A DNA stretch of 64,000 bases from Pseudomonadales bacterium (lineage in GTDB: Bacteria > Pseudomonadota > Gammaproteobacteria > Pseudomonadales > Pseudohongiellaceae). The position numbers and the translations under genes were made by a program. Every line of letters starts with the position of its first letter. Within the stretch, counting starts at the first letter, position 1. Below are positions 48,239-57,347 of the stretch, piece by piece. The notes beneath the pieces were generated by a model. That model saw only the letters and a program-made list of their open reading frames with translations. It was not told where the DNA came from and searched no databases. Location: assembly GCA_023254735.1 (NCBI GenBank), contig JALRKV010000119.1, positions 1 through 64,000 on the forward strand. The letters are read 5' to 3'.

Positions 48239-48664
48239 ATGAAAATTGATCCCAACGACTACAACATCCCTGAAGGGTTCAGACATTACGGTGGCGATCC
48301 CGCCGAAGACTCTCTCGGGCCGTTTTTCGGCAGGATTGGCGAGAATGGATTCGAGACTGCCTTTCGCGCGCAAGCGAAACACTGCAATGGCCACAATACC
48401 GTCCATGGCGGCATCCTGATGAGTTTCGCCGACTACTCGCTTTGCATGGCGGGCATAGACGGAGAGGAGGGCGTCAGCGTAATTACAATAAGCTGCAACA
48501 ACGAATTTATCCTGCCTGCGCTCGAAGGTGATTTGATACTAGGTCGCTGCGAGGTCTTGCGCCAAGGGCGCTCGCTAATTTTTGTCCGCTGCACCTTATC
48601 AGTGAACGGCAATCACGTGCTTAATAGTAGCGGCGTTGTTAAGCGAATCCCTAAGCCCGCTTAA
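48239..48664 (+). CDS. PaaI-type hotdog thioesterase
   Basis: A 141-residue single hotdog-fold acyl-CoA thioesterase of the PaaI/4HBT group. The family signature HNTVHGGILMSFADYSLCMAG (about 53-73, first five residues NTVHG-like) supports the fold; the C-terminal strand has GRSLIFVRCTLSVNG. ATG 48239 is used, with AAGGA ten bases upstream. It follows the small lipoprotein and converges on an amidohydrolase gene. Confidence 0.87.
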   Translation: MKIDPNDYNIPEGFRHYGGDPAEDSLGPFFGRIGENGFETAFRAQAKHCNGHNTVHGGILMSFADYSLCMAGIDGEEGVSVITISCNNEFILPALEGDLILGRCEVLRQGRSLIFVRCTLSVNGNHVLNSSGVVKRIPKPA

Positions 48665-48688
48665 CGCATAGCGCCGAGTTCGGCCTCT

Positions 48689-49714
48689 CTAAAGTTTGTA
48701 GACCTTGCTCGCTGTGCCCGAAAAAAGTGCCTGCTGTTCACTTTCATTATAACGCGCAGCAATTTTCTTGAGCGCGTTCCAAAGCACAGGGTAACTAATA
48801 CTTAATCTGTCTACGGGGAAGTTGCTCTCGAACATACAACGCTCGGGTCCAAAACACTCGATCATGTGGTGATAGTAACGCCCCTGAGCTGCGACGAATT
48901 CGTCAGAGGTTGGCGGGCGTTCGGCGAGGTGCCAGTCGAAACCGTTGTCTGGCATTGCAAGCCCGCCAATTTTTGCATAGACGTTGCTGCATTTTGCCAA
49001 CTCACGCATTTCTACTTTCCACTCTTTAAAAATTTCATCGCGATTGCCTCGGAAGCGACCCACGCCGAGGGGTGTGCCAAAGTGGTCTAACACCATGGTG
49101 CATTCGGGCACTGCATTCGCGAGGTCGATATAGTCCAAGTTCTGATGATGGTAGTGCCAGGTGTCGTAACTTAGCCCGCGTGCTGCGAGCAGGCGTAGTC
49201 CTTCGCGGAACGATTCTTTTCCATACAGGTAGGCAGGCGCGGAACCGGGAATGACCAGCGCCTCGGGTTCTCTGTCGCGTGCACCGGCCTGTCTGATACC
49301 CTTAAACAGGGCTCCGGCAATCGCGGTATGCCCGTCGAGAAGCTCTACTAGTTTCTCCTTTTCGGTGCCTGCGAGGGTTAGATCGGCATGGGCGACGATG
49401 CCGGCTATCCGCGCGCGATTTTCACTGTTTTCATGCGACTGTTTGGCGATTTCGGTGATCGCTTGGGTTTCGCCAAGTGCCTTTAAGTGTTCTGGGCCCT
49501 CGCGACGGTAGAACGCACGACACTCCATGAATACTGTTTTGGTCACATTGTGGCCCGCACCGGTGTCCGCCCACAGCTCGTTTAATAAATAGTCTTGGTT
49601 GAAGCGGTTACGCCAGAGATGATGGTGGGGGTCGATAATCTCGCGCGCTGGATCCTCAATGGGCTCGATCACTTGCGCGAGCCAGTCGTTGCTGCCAGGG
49701 GTCGGGGTTGTCAT
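48689..49714 (-). CDS. Amidohydrolase-2 family metal-dependent hydrolase
   Basis: A 341-residue TIM-barrel hydrolase of the amidohydrolase 2 (PF04909-type) family. The metal site HxH is H30-x-H32 in IIDPHHHLW. Further ligands are in WHYHHQNLDY, VLDHFGTPLG and the late FESNFPVDRLSISYP. The family includes lactonases and decarboxylases of carboxylate degradation. It is divergent from a sodium:solute symporter gene, and a ThDP-dependent enzyme lies beyond. AGGA precedes the ATG at 49714. Confidence 0.88.
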   Translation of the reverse strand: MTTPTPGSNDWLAQVIEPIEDPAREIIDPHHHLWRNRFNQDYLLNELWADTGAGHNVTKTVFMECRAFYRREGPEHLKALGETQAITEIAKQSHENSENRARIAGIVAHADLTLAGTEKEKLVELLDGHTAIAGALFKGIRQAGARDREPEALVIPGSAPAYLYGKESFREGLRLLAARGLSYDTWHYHHQNLDYIDLANAVPECTMVLDHFGTPLGVGRFRGNRDEIFKEWKVEMRELAKCSNVYAKIGGLAMPDNGFDWHLAERPPTSDEFVAAQGRYYHHMIECFGPERCMFESNFPVDRLSISYPVLWNALKKIAARYNESEQQALFSGTASKVYKL

Positions 49715-49923
49715 AGGTAGGTCCTTACTCTTTGATACCGTAGGGTGTCGCCGATTTTAATTACTAGAGTTAAGCCTAAGGCTTACGTGCATGCAAGAGC
49801 TTGATCGCGGGCAATAATTGCGCAGTAAGGTGCTCGGAGGTTATGCTCGGCTCTCTAGAAAATACAATGAAAAGCGTGTGATAAGAAGCGCAACGCTTAA
49901 TAAGAATACTCTCGGAGAGTTAG

Positions 49924-51465
49924 ATGGATCTGCCAGCTTTAGTCATACTGTGTTACCTCGTCTTCTTTGTGCTCGTCGGCATCTATATCAGCAGCGGCAA
50001 CCGTAGTTCGGCCGACTGGGCCATAGGGGGTGGGACCCTCGGAGTAGGGATGCTGGCGGCAGGAATCGCGGGCACACGTATCGGGGGCGCTGGCACCTAC
50101 GGTGTAGCGGGTGATGTGATTAGCGAGGGCATCGGCCACCTCTGGTACGGTGTTAATTCCTTCGCGGCGCTTTTTTTGGTGGGTCTTTTCTTCGCCATTC
50201 CTTATCGTCGGCTGCGTCTCTCCAGCGTGGGTGAGGTGTTCGACTTTCGGTTTGGATCGCAGCGCTGTCAGTCGCTCTCCAGCCTCTGCGTGCAGGCAGA
50301 ATATCTTGTAATCAATATTATCGAGCCCTACGTCATTGCCACTATTGTCAGTGGCGTAACCGGCTGGCCGTTCTGGGTCGGGATTCTGATCGGCGGTTTC
50401 GTTATCGTTCTATTTACAATAACGGGCGGACTGAAGGGCACGGCAGTGACCAATATTGTGCACTGCATCGTGATCATTGTAGGCCTAGGAGCGGTGGGAC
50501 TTGTCGCAATGCAGAATCTCGGCGGGTGGACGGCCGTTGTTGCTGAATCGAAAGTCATGCTCGAAGCCTCGGGTAAGGACGTGCCGTCTTGGTGGAGTTT
50601 TACTGGTATCGGATGGGCTACGATTATCGCGTTGTTTATCTCTGCCACGATCCATACTCCAGCCGCCTCGGTGTACGCAAACTATGCGAGTTCGGCAGCA
50701 AAGCAAGAATATCTGATTCCCGGATTCTTTTGGGCTGGCATCATCGCAGCCATTATGCCCGTGGTTGCGGGCGGCATCGGTATTCTTACGATGGTGAAAT
50801 ACGGCGCCGAGAGTGGTCTCTCTGGGTACCTAAATATTGCTCAACTCGCCATAGATACGGGGCCTCTGCTGGGCGGCATTGCACTGGCGGCGGTGCTTGC
50901 GGCGGTCATCTCATCAGGCGCGCCGATATTGCTTGCGAGTGCCACAATGCTGGTAAGTGACTGGATTCCTGCGTCGAAAGGATGGTCTAGCGATAAGAAA
51001 CTCCGGGCGTATAAAGTAACAACGGCACTCTATGGCTCTCTCGCTGCGTTCCTTGCTTGGTCTCTAAACTTCGGCTCCGTGTTGCAGTTCTTGCTTCTAG
51101 GATTCGCCATGGTTGTGCCACCTGCGATTGCGGTAGGTTACGTTTTCTACTGGAAACGCACGACGGAGTTGGCGGTTTTCTGGGGAATTCTTACAGGCTT
51201 CGTTGGCGGCGCACTAATGTGGCTGCTCAATCGAAATTTTGCCGGGAGTGAGAATGCAGACGTCGGTGGTTTTCCGCAGTACTGGTACGAACTCTGTCAA
51301 TTTCTGGGGGAGTGGCGTGATCCGTCATTCCTGACATTGATTCTGCCCTTGGTGGTGATCCCTGTGGTGACGATCCTGTTTCCTGACCAAGAGGAGGAGT
51401 CAGAGCTAGCCGACGCGTTTTACGCAAAGCTAGGCCGTTTTCAGCGCAATTTCGACTGGGCTTGA
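49924..51465 (+). CDS. Sodium:solute symporter family protein
   Basis: A 513-residue membrane protein with about 13 predicted helices, of the SSS (solute:sodium symporter) family. Glycine-rich early helices contain DWAIGGGTLGVGMLAAGIAGTRIGGAGTYG, shown here only as features at residues about 22-50, and ITGGLKGTAVTNIVH follows. It probably imports an organic acid or similar solute. GGAGAG lies before the ATG, and a long hairpin covers its stop codon. It lies between the amidohydrolase and ThDP genes. Confidence 0.85.
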   Translation: MDLPALVILCYLVFFVLVGIYISSGNRSSADWAIGGGTLGVGMLAAGIAGTRIGGAGTYGVAGDVISEGIGHLWYGVNSFAALFLVGLFFAIPYRRLRLSSVGEVFDFRFGSQRCQSLSSLCVQAEYLVINIIEPYVIATIVSGVTGWPFWVGILIGGFVIVLFTITGGLKGTAVTNIVHCIVIIVGLGAVGLVAMQNLGGWTAVVAESKVMLEASGKDVPSWWSFTGIGWATIIALFISATIHTPAASVYANYASSAAKQEYLIPGFFWAGIIAAIMPVVAGGIGILTMVKYGAESGLSGYLNIAQLAIDTGPLLGGIALAAVLAAVISSGAPILLASATMLVSDWIPASKGWSSDKKLRAYKVTTALYGSLAAFLAWSLNFGSVLQFLLLGFAMVVPPAIAVGYVFYWKRTTELAVFWGILTGFVGGALMWLLNRNFAGSENADVGGFPQYWYELCQFLGEWRDPSFLTLILPLVVIPVVTILFPDQEEESELADAFYAKLGRFQRNFDWA

Positions 51466-51485
51466 CGCCCAGTCGAAACGGTTTT
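51450..51485. terminator. Bidirectional terminator over the symporter stop codon
   Basis: A perfect 12-bp stem TTTCGACTGGGC/GCCCAGTCGAAA has a 5-base loop that contains the symporter stop codon. GTTTT follows on the plus strand. Convergent genes end on both sides, so it may stop both. The short T run limits confidence. Confidence 0.65.
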
Positions 51486-51489
51486 GACC

Positions 51490-53070
51490 TTAGGCACGCG
51501 CCTGAATGACGAAGGGTCCAGGCGTTTTGTAACTTTCCTCAAGCAGTCTACAGAGGTCTTCAGCATCTTTGGCATGTGCGCCGGGGACGCCGAAACCTCT
51601 GGCCATCGCAACCCAGTCTAGCTCCGGACTGCCGATATCAAACAGACTAGCTGCGATATCTCCCACCTCTGTGACGCCGAGGCGAGCATACTCAACGTTG
51701 AGTATATTGTAGGAGTGGTTGGCGAAAATTAGTGTAGTGACATTGAGGTTCTCGCGAGCCTGCGTCCAGAAAGATTGGTTTGTATATGCAGCACCCCCAT
51801 CGCCGAGCATGGCCAGCACCGGTCGATCTGGGCAGGCGAGTGCGGCGCCAGTTGCCACCGGCCCACCTTGCCCAATTGCGCCGCCAGTAAGACTCAGCCA
51901 GCTATTGGGCTCTGAGTTTTGACAGAACGCATGCGCGGCGTTACCCCCGCCCGAGTCGGTAGCGACAATAAGACCGGCGGGCATAGTCGCCGCAACTGCC
52001 TGAATGATTGTTTTCGTCTCGAGATCTCCTGTTGGACGCGGTATTTCGCGACGTTCATACGTTTTGACTGATTCATTCTCAGCGCCAAGGCGCTTAGCGA
52101 GACGAGCAAGTGCGTCAACGGCATCCTCTTCCTTTTGGGTTAACCTGCTCACGTTACAGCCTTTCGGAATGAGCTGCCCCGGAATCCCGCGATAGGCGAA
52201 GAAACTTGCAGGCGGCTCTCCACCTACCAGAACTAAGTGATCAACTCCGGCAAGCGTTTGTAACACTTGTTCAGGGAAATAGGGCAGGCGCTCAACTTCG
52301 GGGTTGCCGGGGCCGCCATCTACGCGAGCCGGGAACGTACCAGTGAAAAGTCTACAGCCGGTTTTAACCGAAATTTTACTCGCATAGGCTAACGCCTCCG
52401 GACTGACACCATGGTGTTCGAGGAGTAAAGCAACGCTGCCTCCGGTATCGATCGTAGCGGCGACCGCGTCAATCGCCTCGCTGCTGGCTTTGCTTCGCTG
52501 AGGTAACGCATTTGGCGCAACCGGTCCTTTGCTTTCGCCCCATGCTGCATCTGCGCCCATAATGAGTGTCGCGATTTGCCCCTGCGACCCAGGGGTCTGG
52601 CGAAGGGTTGCAGTAAAGGCGTCGGCGCCATCTTGGGCGAGCGTCGTCTCCGTGCTCTCCGACTTGATCCAAGCCGAGTAGTTACGCGCAAGCGTATCGA
52701 TGTTGGAAGTGAGTGGGGCATCAAATCCGACATGGTAATTCGGATGATTGCCGACGATATTAATCATCGGTGAATTTGCGCGGCGAGCGTTATGTAAGTT
52801 TGCGATGCCGTTAGCGAGTCCAGGCCCTAAGTGAAGCAGGGTCGCTGCAGGTTTGCCTGTCATTCTCGCATAGCCATCGGCGGCGCCGGTACACACGCCT
52901 TCGAAAAGCGCGAGTACCGATTTCATCTTTGGTACGCGGTCGAGTGCTTGTACGAGATGCATCTCTGAGGTGCCGGGGTTCGCTATACAGAGTTCTACAC
53001 CGCAGTCGGCAAGGGTTTCGATTAAGGCGGTAGCGCCATTCATTGCGGCATCGTTTTGGTCTTCAGACAT
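51490..53070 (-). CDS. Thiamine diphosphate-dependent enzyme (acetolactate synthase/decarboxylase family)
   Basis: A 526-residue ThDP enzyme in the acetolactate synthase large subunit/benzoylformate decarboxylase family. The cofactor-activating glutamate is E57 in LALFEGVCTGAADGYA. The ThDP-Mg motif begins AMLGDGGAAYTNQSFW and ends near FANHSYN. I start at ATG 53070, with GAGGG five bases upstream; longer frames lack support. No regulatory subunit gene is adjacent, so branched-chain amino-acid synthesis is unlikely. The symporter and amidohydrolase nearby suggest catabolism of a keto-acid. Confidence 0.85.
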   Translation of the reverse strand: MSEDQNDAAMNGATALIETLADCGVELCIANPGTSEMHLVQALDRVPKMKSVLALFEGVCTGAADGYARMTGKPAATLLHLGPGLANGIANLHNARRANSPMINIVGNHPNYHVGFDAPLTSNIDTLARNYSAWIKSESTETTLAQDGADAFTATLRQTPGSQGQIATLIMGADAAWGESKGPVAPNALPQRSKASSEAIDAVAATIDTGGSVALLLEHHGVSPEALAYASKISVKTGCRLFTGTFPARVDGGPGNPEVERLPYFPEQVLQTLAGVDHLVLVGGEPPASFFAYRGIPGQLIPKGCNVSRLTQKEEDAVDALARLAKRLGAENESVKTYERREIPRPTGDLETKTIIQAVAATMPAGLIVATDSGGGNAAHAFCQNSEPNSWLSLTGGAIGQGGPVATGAALACPDRPVLAMLGDGGAAYTNQSFWTQARENLNVTTLIFANHSYNILNVEYARLGVTEVGDIAASLFDIGSPELDWVAMARGFGVPGAHAKDAEDLCRLLEESYKTPGPFVIQARA

Positions 53071-53281
53071 GTAAACCCTCTCGTTTTTATAGTGATTGTT
53101 CCTCTCGCGCACAGCTACTTTCGGCATGCTCTCGTGCCTAATCATACCAGTTAAGAGAGTACGTGGAAGCGCAGTCTTACAAGTCATGTCGGACTGGCAG
53201 TTGCCCTTTTATGCGGCGAGCGAACCCGCTAGACTAAGTCCCGACACGCAGGCGATAAGGTAGGGGAGTAAAAGCAATATT

Positions 53282-53902
53282 ATGCAGGCAGAAATCATGA
53301 ACTTGTTTGCGGTCCCGGTCGTGCGGTCCTCGCTCGGCCGAGGCTTCACTGCCGATGAGATGCGCTTTTTTCAAGCAGAGTTGCGCGATCCCATCAATGC
53401 TATTTCCAATTTTTCTTCGCGCAATAAAAGCGTGCTCAATGCGCCTGAAATGGCCGCACTGAGGGCAGTGATTCAAAGTAGCCTTGATCACTATTTGGCA
53501 ACTGTATTCAGCCCCTCGAACAGCGTTAAGTTAAAAGTAACGCAGTCTTGGCTAACGCTATCGCGCAAAGGCGAGTCGCATCACTCTCATGTCCACCCTA
53601 ATAGCGTCGTGAGTGGTGTGCTCTATATCAACTTAGCGAAAGAGGACGGCATCAATTTTTATCGGAATCAAGACTCGACTTGGTACGAGTTATTGAGAGG
53701 GCAAGAGACTTACCACAATGCCTATCGGTACTTTATCGGCACGAAGGTTGGCGATATTTTGCTTTTCCCCTCCAATCAGAGCCATGGTGTAAGAGAAGTT
53801 GTAGAAGATGTTGAGCGAGTGAGTCTTTCTTTTAACACTTTTTTTGATGGTGAACTCGGCCGCGAAGAGTTTGCCAATTCGCTGAAAATCTCTGTCGGCT
53901 AA
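53282..53902 (+). CDS. Putative 2OG-Fe(II) oxygenase, TIGR02466-like
   Basis: A 206-residue protein matching the pattern of the TIGR02466 family, which is annotated as a possible 2-oxoglutarate and iron-dependent oxygenase. The iron site would be in SHHSHVHPNS (H100-H105) and H168 of FPSNQSHGVREV, with an arginine nearby. The central SGVLYINL and FYRNQD strands fit the double-stranded beta-helix. ATG 53282 is the start, although GGGGAG lies 13 bases upstream; ATG 53297 is an alternative. Confidence 0.75.
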   Translation: MQAEIMNLFAVPVVRSSLGRGFTADEMRFFQAELRDPINAISNFSSRNKSVLNAPEMAALRAVIQSSLDHYLATVFSPSNSVKLKVTQSWLTLSRKGESHHSHVHPNSVVSGVLYINLAKEDGINFYRNQDSTWYELLRGQETYHNAYRYFIGTKVGDILLFPSNQSHGVREVVEDVERVSLSFNTFFDGELGREEFANSLKISVG

Positions 53903-53928
53903 TTTGAATTTAATGAACAGAACTTGGA

Positions 53929-55314
53929 GTGCCGGTGGTGGTAACGATGTTTAGGCGTGGTTTCTTAATGCTTGACCCTCTGCGGCGGCTCGCAGGTCAG
54001 CAAGGCGCTCTGCTCCTGTTTTTACTCACTTTGGTGGTTCATGCGGCACAACCGGCATCTGGCGCAGAAAACGGGGCGCACGAAGATCCGTCGAAACTAG
54101 ATTTCTATCTCATTACGGTAGATGTGGGTAATAACGTTTGGGATAACTTTGGACACAGTGCGCTGCGGGTAGTCGACGGGCTAGCTGGCACAGATACGAT
54201 CTACAACTGGGGAGTGTTTGAGGTGCGCGATGGTCCAGTCGCGTTTGCTTATGACTTCTTTGTCGACGAGCTAGAGTACCGACTTGCGACCCAAAACACG
54301 CGGCGCGAAATCGATAATTATCGTGCGCAGAGGAGGTCGGTCTGGCAAGACGAGCTCCGATTGAGTGCAGCGCAGAAGCAGAGGTTGCTCGCGAGATTGA
54401 ACTGGAATCGAGCGCCTGAAAATTGGTATTACGACTACGATTATTTCTTCGATAACTGTACAACACGCATTCGAGACTATCTGAACGAAACGCTTGATGG
54501 CGCCATTTCTGCGCATGTTGCGAAGGTGGCGGGAACCACATTTAGAGAGCAGGTGCGAAGTCACTATGCCTCATTGCAGCCGATTAGTTTCTCTCTCGAT
54601 GTCATAATGAACAGCAATCTTGATCGTGAGATGAGCGGATGGGAATCGCTGTTTCTGCCATTGAATCTGCGTGCCAGTCTCGCGGAACTGAAAGGCGTTA
54701 ATCCGCAAGACGGTTTGGAGGCTTCGTTTTTCGGCAGGCGTGAGATGCTGTTGAACTACGAGGCGCCTGCTCCGCAGCGGGATTTCTACCGCTCCGCCTC
54801 GCTCACCGCGCTTTGCCTCACGCTCTATTTTCTTTTGATGCTCAGGCGGATTAGGCGCTCCTACTTTGCGACGCATTCGCAACTAGGGTTCAGAGCGATG
54901 AGTGTAAATTTTAGGCTATTCGGAGGGCTTAGTTTTGTGCTGTTTGGTGTCAGCGGTGTTTATGGCACTCTGATGCTTGGTAGCTGGTTTTTTTCAGGCC
55001 ATGAAGATCTGCATCATAATGCCAACTTGCTACTCTTCTGGCCGACGGACCTCCTCGGTGCGGTTATCGCTTTACGCTGGCTTTTTCTGGCGCAGCCGTG
55101 GTATCTGACGAATAATAACAAGCCCTTTACGGTTTATTACTTTTTCGCGAAATTCTGCGCTGTGATTCTTTACTGCTTTGCCACGGCGTTTGGTTTTTTT
55201 GAGCAAGACACGCTGCAGATAGCCTTGTTTATCGCGCCATGGCTGTTCGCTCTCGGCTTATTAAGTTGGCTTGTTGGGTTCGATGCTGCCAGAGGCAGCG
55301 ACTCAATTTTATAG
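53929..55314 (+). CDS. DUF4105 (Lnb N-terminal) membrane protein
   Basis: A 461-residue protein with a signal peptide or first helix (about 20-45), a periplasmic DUF4105 domain and four or more C-terminal membrane helices from about residue 285. The domain has the signature DNVWDNFGHSALRV-like segment (VGNNVWDNFGHSAL) and FDNCTTRIRDYL, which place catalytic-type His and Cys residues in an NlpC/P60-like arrangement. DUF4105 proteins are uncharacterised. GTG 53929 is the longest start; ATG 53947 and 53968 also fit. It overlaps nothing if the following gene starts at 55325. Confidence 0.8.
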   Translation: MPVVVTMFRRGFLMLDPLRRLAGQQGALLLFLLTLVVHAAQPASGAENGAHEDPSKLDFYLITVDVGNNVWDNFGHSALRVVDGLAGTDTIYNWGVFEVRDGPVAFAYDFFVDELEYRLATQNTRREIDNYRAQRRSVWQDELRLSAAQKQRLLARLNWNRAPENWYYDYDYFFDNCTTRIRDYLNETLDGAISAHVAKVAGTTFREQVRSHYASLQPISFSLDVIMNSNLDREMSGWESLFLPLNLRASLAELKGVNPQDGLEASFFGRREMLLNYEAPAPQRDFYRSASLTALCLTLYFLLMLRRIRRSYFATHSQLGFRAMSVNFRLFGGLSFVLFGVSGVYGTLMLGSWFFSGHEDLHHNANLLLFWPTDLLGAVIALRWLFLAQPWYLTNNNKPFTVYYFFAKFCAVILYCFATAFGFFEQDTLQIALFIAPWLFALGLLSWLVGFDAARGSDSIL

Positions 55315-55324
55315 AGACACAAAG

Positions 55325-56362
55325 ATGCAGCGGTCGCGACGGGCATCGATGAGAATTGGAGATACGACATTGAGTAGCAATCGAGTAGATGCCGCCACGC
55401 GCAGCGAGAAATTGGAAGCCATGGCATCGAAGGTTGCCGAATCTGCAGCGCAGTTGAAGCAGATCCAGGACGCTTCGCCGCAGGAAACACGCGCAGCACG
55501 CGCAGAGAGGGGGAATCCTTTTGCACCACCTGCGGTTGAAGGGGTTGAGGTAATCGAATCGAGTATCGTGCACGACGCGGGGAAGACGCGAGTGCGTCGC
55601 TACTACCCAAGCGGCAGCTCGTTTGATTTTTCTAAGCCGGTTCTCACTGGATCCCAGCGCCCTGCGCTCGTCTACTTCCACGGGGGTGGGTATGTATTGG
55701 GTGATGTCGCACAGTATGACACGCTAACGCAGCAGCTCGCGGAGCGAGCAAACTGCATCGTGATTTCGGTAGACTACCAACTCGCGCCAGAGGCTAGATC
55801 TAAACAAATTTTTGCCGAGGCTTTCTCTGTTTATCGTTGGCTGTGTACCAATGGCGCGGATTGGGGCATCGATACGTCAAAAATCGCCGTAGGCGGAGAT
55901 AGCGCTGGTGGCAATCTCTCAATTGCGGTCGGGCTTAATTGCAAGGCGTCTCGGGTTCCGCAGCCCTGTTTCCAACTGCTCCTTTACCCGGTAACGGACT
56001 ACACCATGAGCTTTCCATCGATAACGGAATTCAGCTCAGGCTATTTTCTGACCAAAGCAGGGATGGAGTGGTTTCGAAGCCACTTCCTCGAAGACGCAAG
56101 TCGCGCGATGGACCCCATCGTCTCACCGCATTTTGCCGACGTTGCAGGCTTAGCGCCTGCGTTTGTTTTAACGGCGGGATTTGATCCACTGCGTGATGAG
56201 GGTGAAGCGTTTGCGCGCAAGCTCTCCGCGGCAGGCGTAGCAGTGAGGCATGTCTGCTACACCGATATGATCCATGCATTTATCTCTTTTGCAGGAGGCA
56301 TCGAGGCAGGGATGGAAGCGATCGAAGAGTCTGCCCAAGCGCTTCGCAACGCGTTTGCCTAG
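55325..56362 (+). CDS. Hormone-sensitive-lipase-type alpha/beta hydrolase
   Basis: A 345-residue esterase of the HSL (bacterial family IV) group. It has the oxyanion motif FHGGGYVLGD, the nucleophile elbow GGDSAGGNLS, the acidic residue in FDPLRDEGE and the histidine in DMIHAFISF. An N-terminal helical cap precedes the HGGG. The start is uncertain: frames open before 55314 would overlap the DUF4105 gene. ATG 55325 directly after that stop is my choice; ATG 55418 with GGAAG upstream is another. Confidence 0.87.
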   Translation: MQRSRRASMRIGDTTLSSNRVDAATRSEKLEAMASKVAESAAQLKQIQDASPQETRAARAERGNPFAPPAVEGVEVIESSIVHDAGKTRVRRYYPSGSSFDFSKPVLTGSQRPALVYFHGGGYVLGDVAQYDTLTQQLAERANCIVISVDYQLAPEARSKQIFAEAFSVYRWLCTNGADWGIDTSKIAVGGDSAGGNLSIAVGLNCKASRVPQPCFQLLLYPVTDYTMSFPSITEFSSGYFLTKAGMEWFRSHFLEDASRAMDPIVSPHFADVAGLAPAFVLTAGFDPLRDEGEAFARKLSAAGVAVRHVCYTDMIHAFISFAGGIEAGMEAIEESAQALRNAFA

Positions 56363-56365
56363 GTC

Positions 56366-57136
56366 TCATCTTAGCCCTAAAAATAGCGGCGCGAAGGCGT
56401 AAGTTCCGAGGCTTAGCAGGGCGATAGAGAGTACCGCGAGCCCACGAGTGGCGTAGAGGGGCAGAACTGGGCGACCAGCACGCTGATGCCGAATATAGAT
56501 CTCAACGCCGATTAAGTAAGGCACGAAGAACGCAAAATCTTGAAAGTAATCGAATGGGCCACTGAAATTTTCACCAATCCCCGTGTCGCCCATGGTGGCG
56601 AACCATACACCATACTGTATTCGATAGAGCCATGACCCCATCGCGAGGACGAACACTCGCAGTGCCCATTCCCTGTGGGTAATAAAGTCATGAGCACGGG
56701 CATAGCGGACGGTCTGAACGCAGCAAACAAGCACGCTCAATCCATACAGAGCAAACGCTATGTCCATCACCGGACCACCAATGGTTCGGTTAATCGCGAT
56801 AAACCCCAGTCCTCCGATCGCGGTGAGAATAGCCGAGACAAAAAACAGGTAGCCCGATGCGCGGTGTAGCGCAGGGAAGCGCTGGCGGAGTGGTGTAAAA
56901 AGTTGCAGTGGGGCAAGAAAGGTTATAAACGCGCCTGAAAGCATGTGCGTGAATATCGCTGTATTGGGTAGCAAAGCGCCAGCCGTGTAGAGGTGAGTTT
57001 CCGTGCTTAAGTCTTGGCTAAGCCCTCTCATGCTAAAGTCGAGCGCGTAGTAAACAAAGAGCAGGGCGAAAACACCCATGACAAAAAGAAGAGTTCGGTT
57101 GATGCGCAGGTCTATCGAGTTATTCGCGATCGCCAT
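56366..57136 (-). CDS. DUF2306 family membrane protein
   Basis: A 256-residue multi-pass membrane protein of the DUF2306 family, of unknown function. About seven helices are predicted. The FITFLAPLQLFTPLRQRFPALHRASGY region (about 70-96) is the family core; histidines in HRASGY and the HREWALRVF segment suggest possible haem or metal ligands. It lies downstream of pal on the minus strand but is cut off by a strong terminator. Convergent with the esterase gene. Confidence 0.8.
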   Translation of the reverse strand: MAIANNSIDLRINRTLLFVMGVFALLFVYYALDFSMRGLSQDLSTETHLYTAGALLPNTAIFTHMLSGAFITFLAPLQLFTPLRQRFPALHRASGYLFFVSAILTAIGGLGFIAINRTIGGPVMDIAFALYGLSVLVCCVQTVRYARAHDFITHREWALRVFVLAMGSWLYRIQYGVWFATMGDTGIGENFSGPFDYFQDFAFFVPYLIGVEIYIRHQRAGRPVLPLYATRGLAVLSIALLSLGTYAFAPLFLGLR

Positions 57137-57193
57137 AGCCGTGTAAACCTCATCGAATTATTATTTTTATCACCGCGAGGTTTATTCAAGCAG

Positions 57194-57247
57194 CAAAAAG
57201 CCGACAATGGAACCCATTCTTTCTTTGGGTGCCTTTGTCGGCTTTTA
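57194..57247 (-). terminator. Terminator downstream of pal
   Basis: On the minus strand a long hairpin pairs AAAAGCCGACAA with TTGTCGGCTTTT around an inner ACCCA/TGGGT stem, and the distal arm ends in five T residues. It ends pal transcription before the DUF2306 gene. The outer-arm motif is repeated next to it (57237-57273). Confidence 0.85.
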
Positions 57248-57273
57248 TGTCGGCTTTTATGTCGGTTTAATAT
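57237..57273. repeat. Tandem 12-bp repeats of the terminator arm
   Basis: GTCGGCTTTTAT occurs twice exactly (57237-57248, 57249-57260), followed by the related GTCGGTTTAATAT. The first copy is the outer arm of the pal terminator. The copies may be slippage products that could form alternative hairpins. Confidence 0.8.
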
Positions 57274-57347
57274 GCCGGCTTGGGTGTCTTTCCTGATCAA
57301 GCGTTTCTAGTGGAATCTGGAGCTGGCAAAACCTCTCCGGTCCTTAA

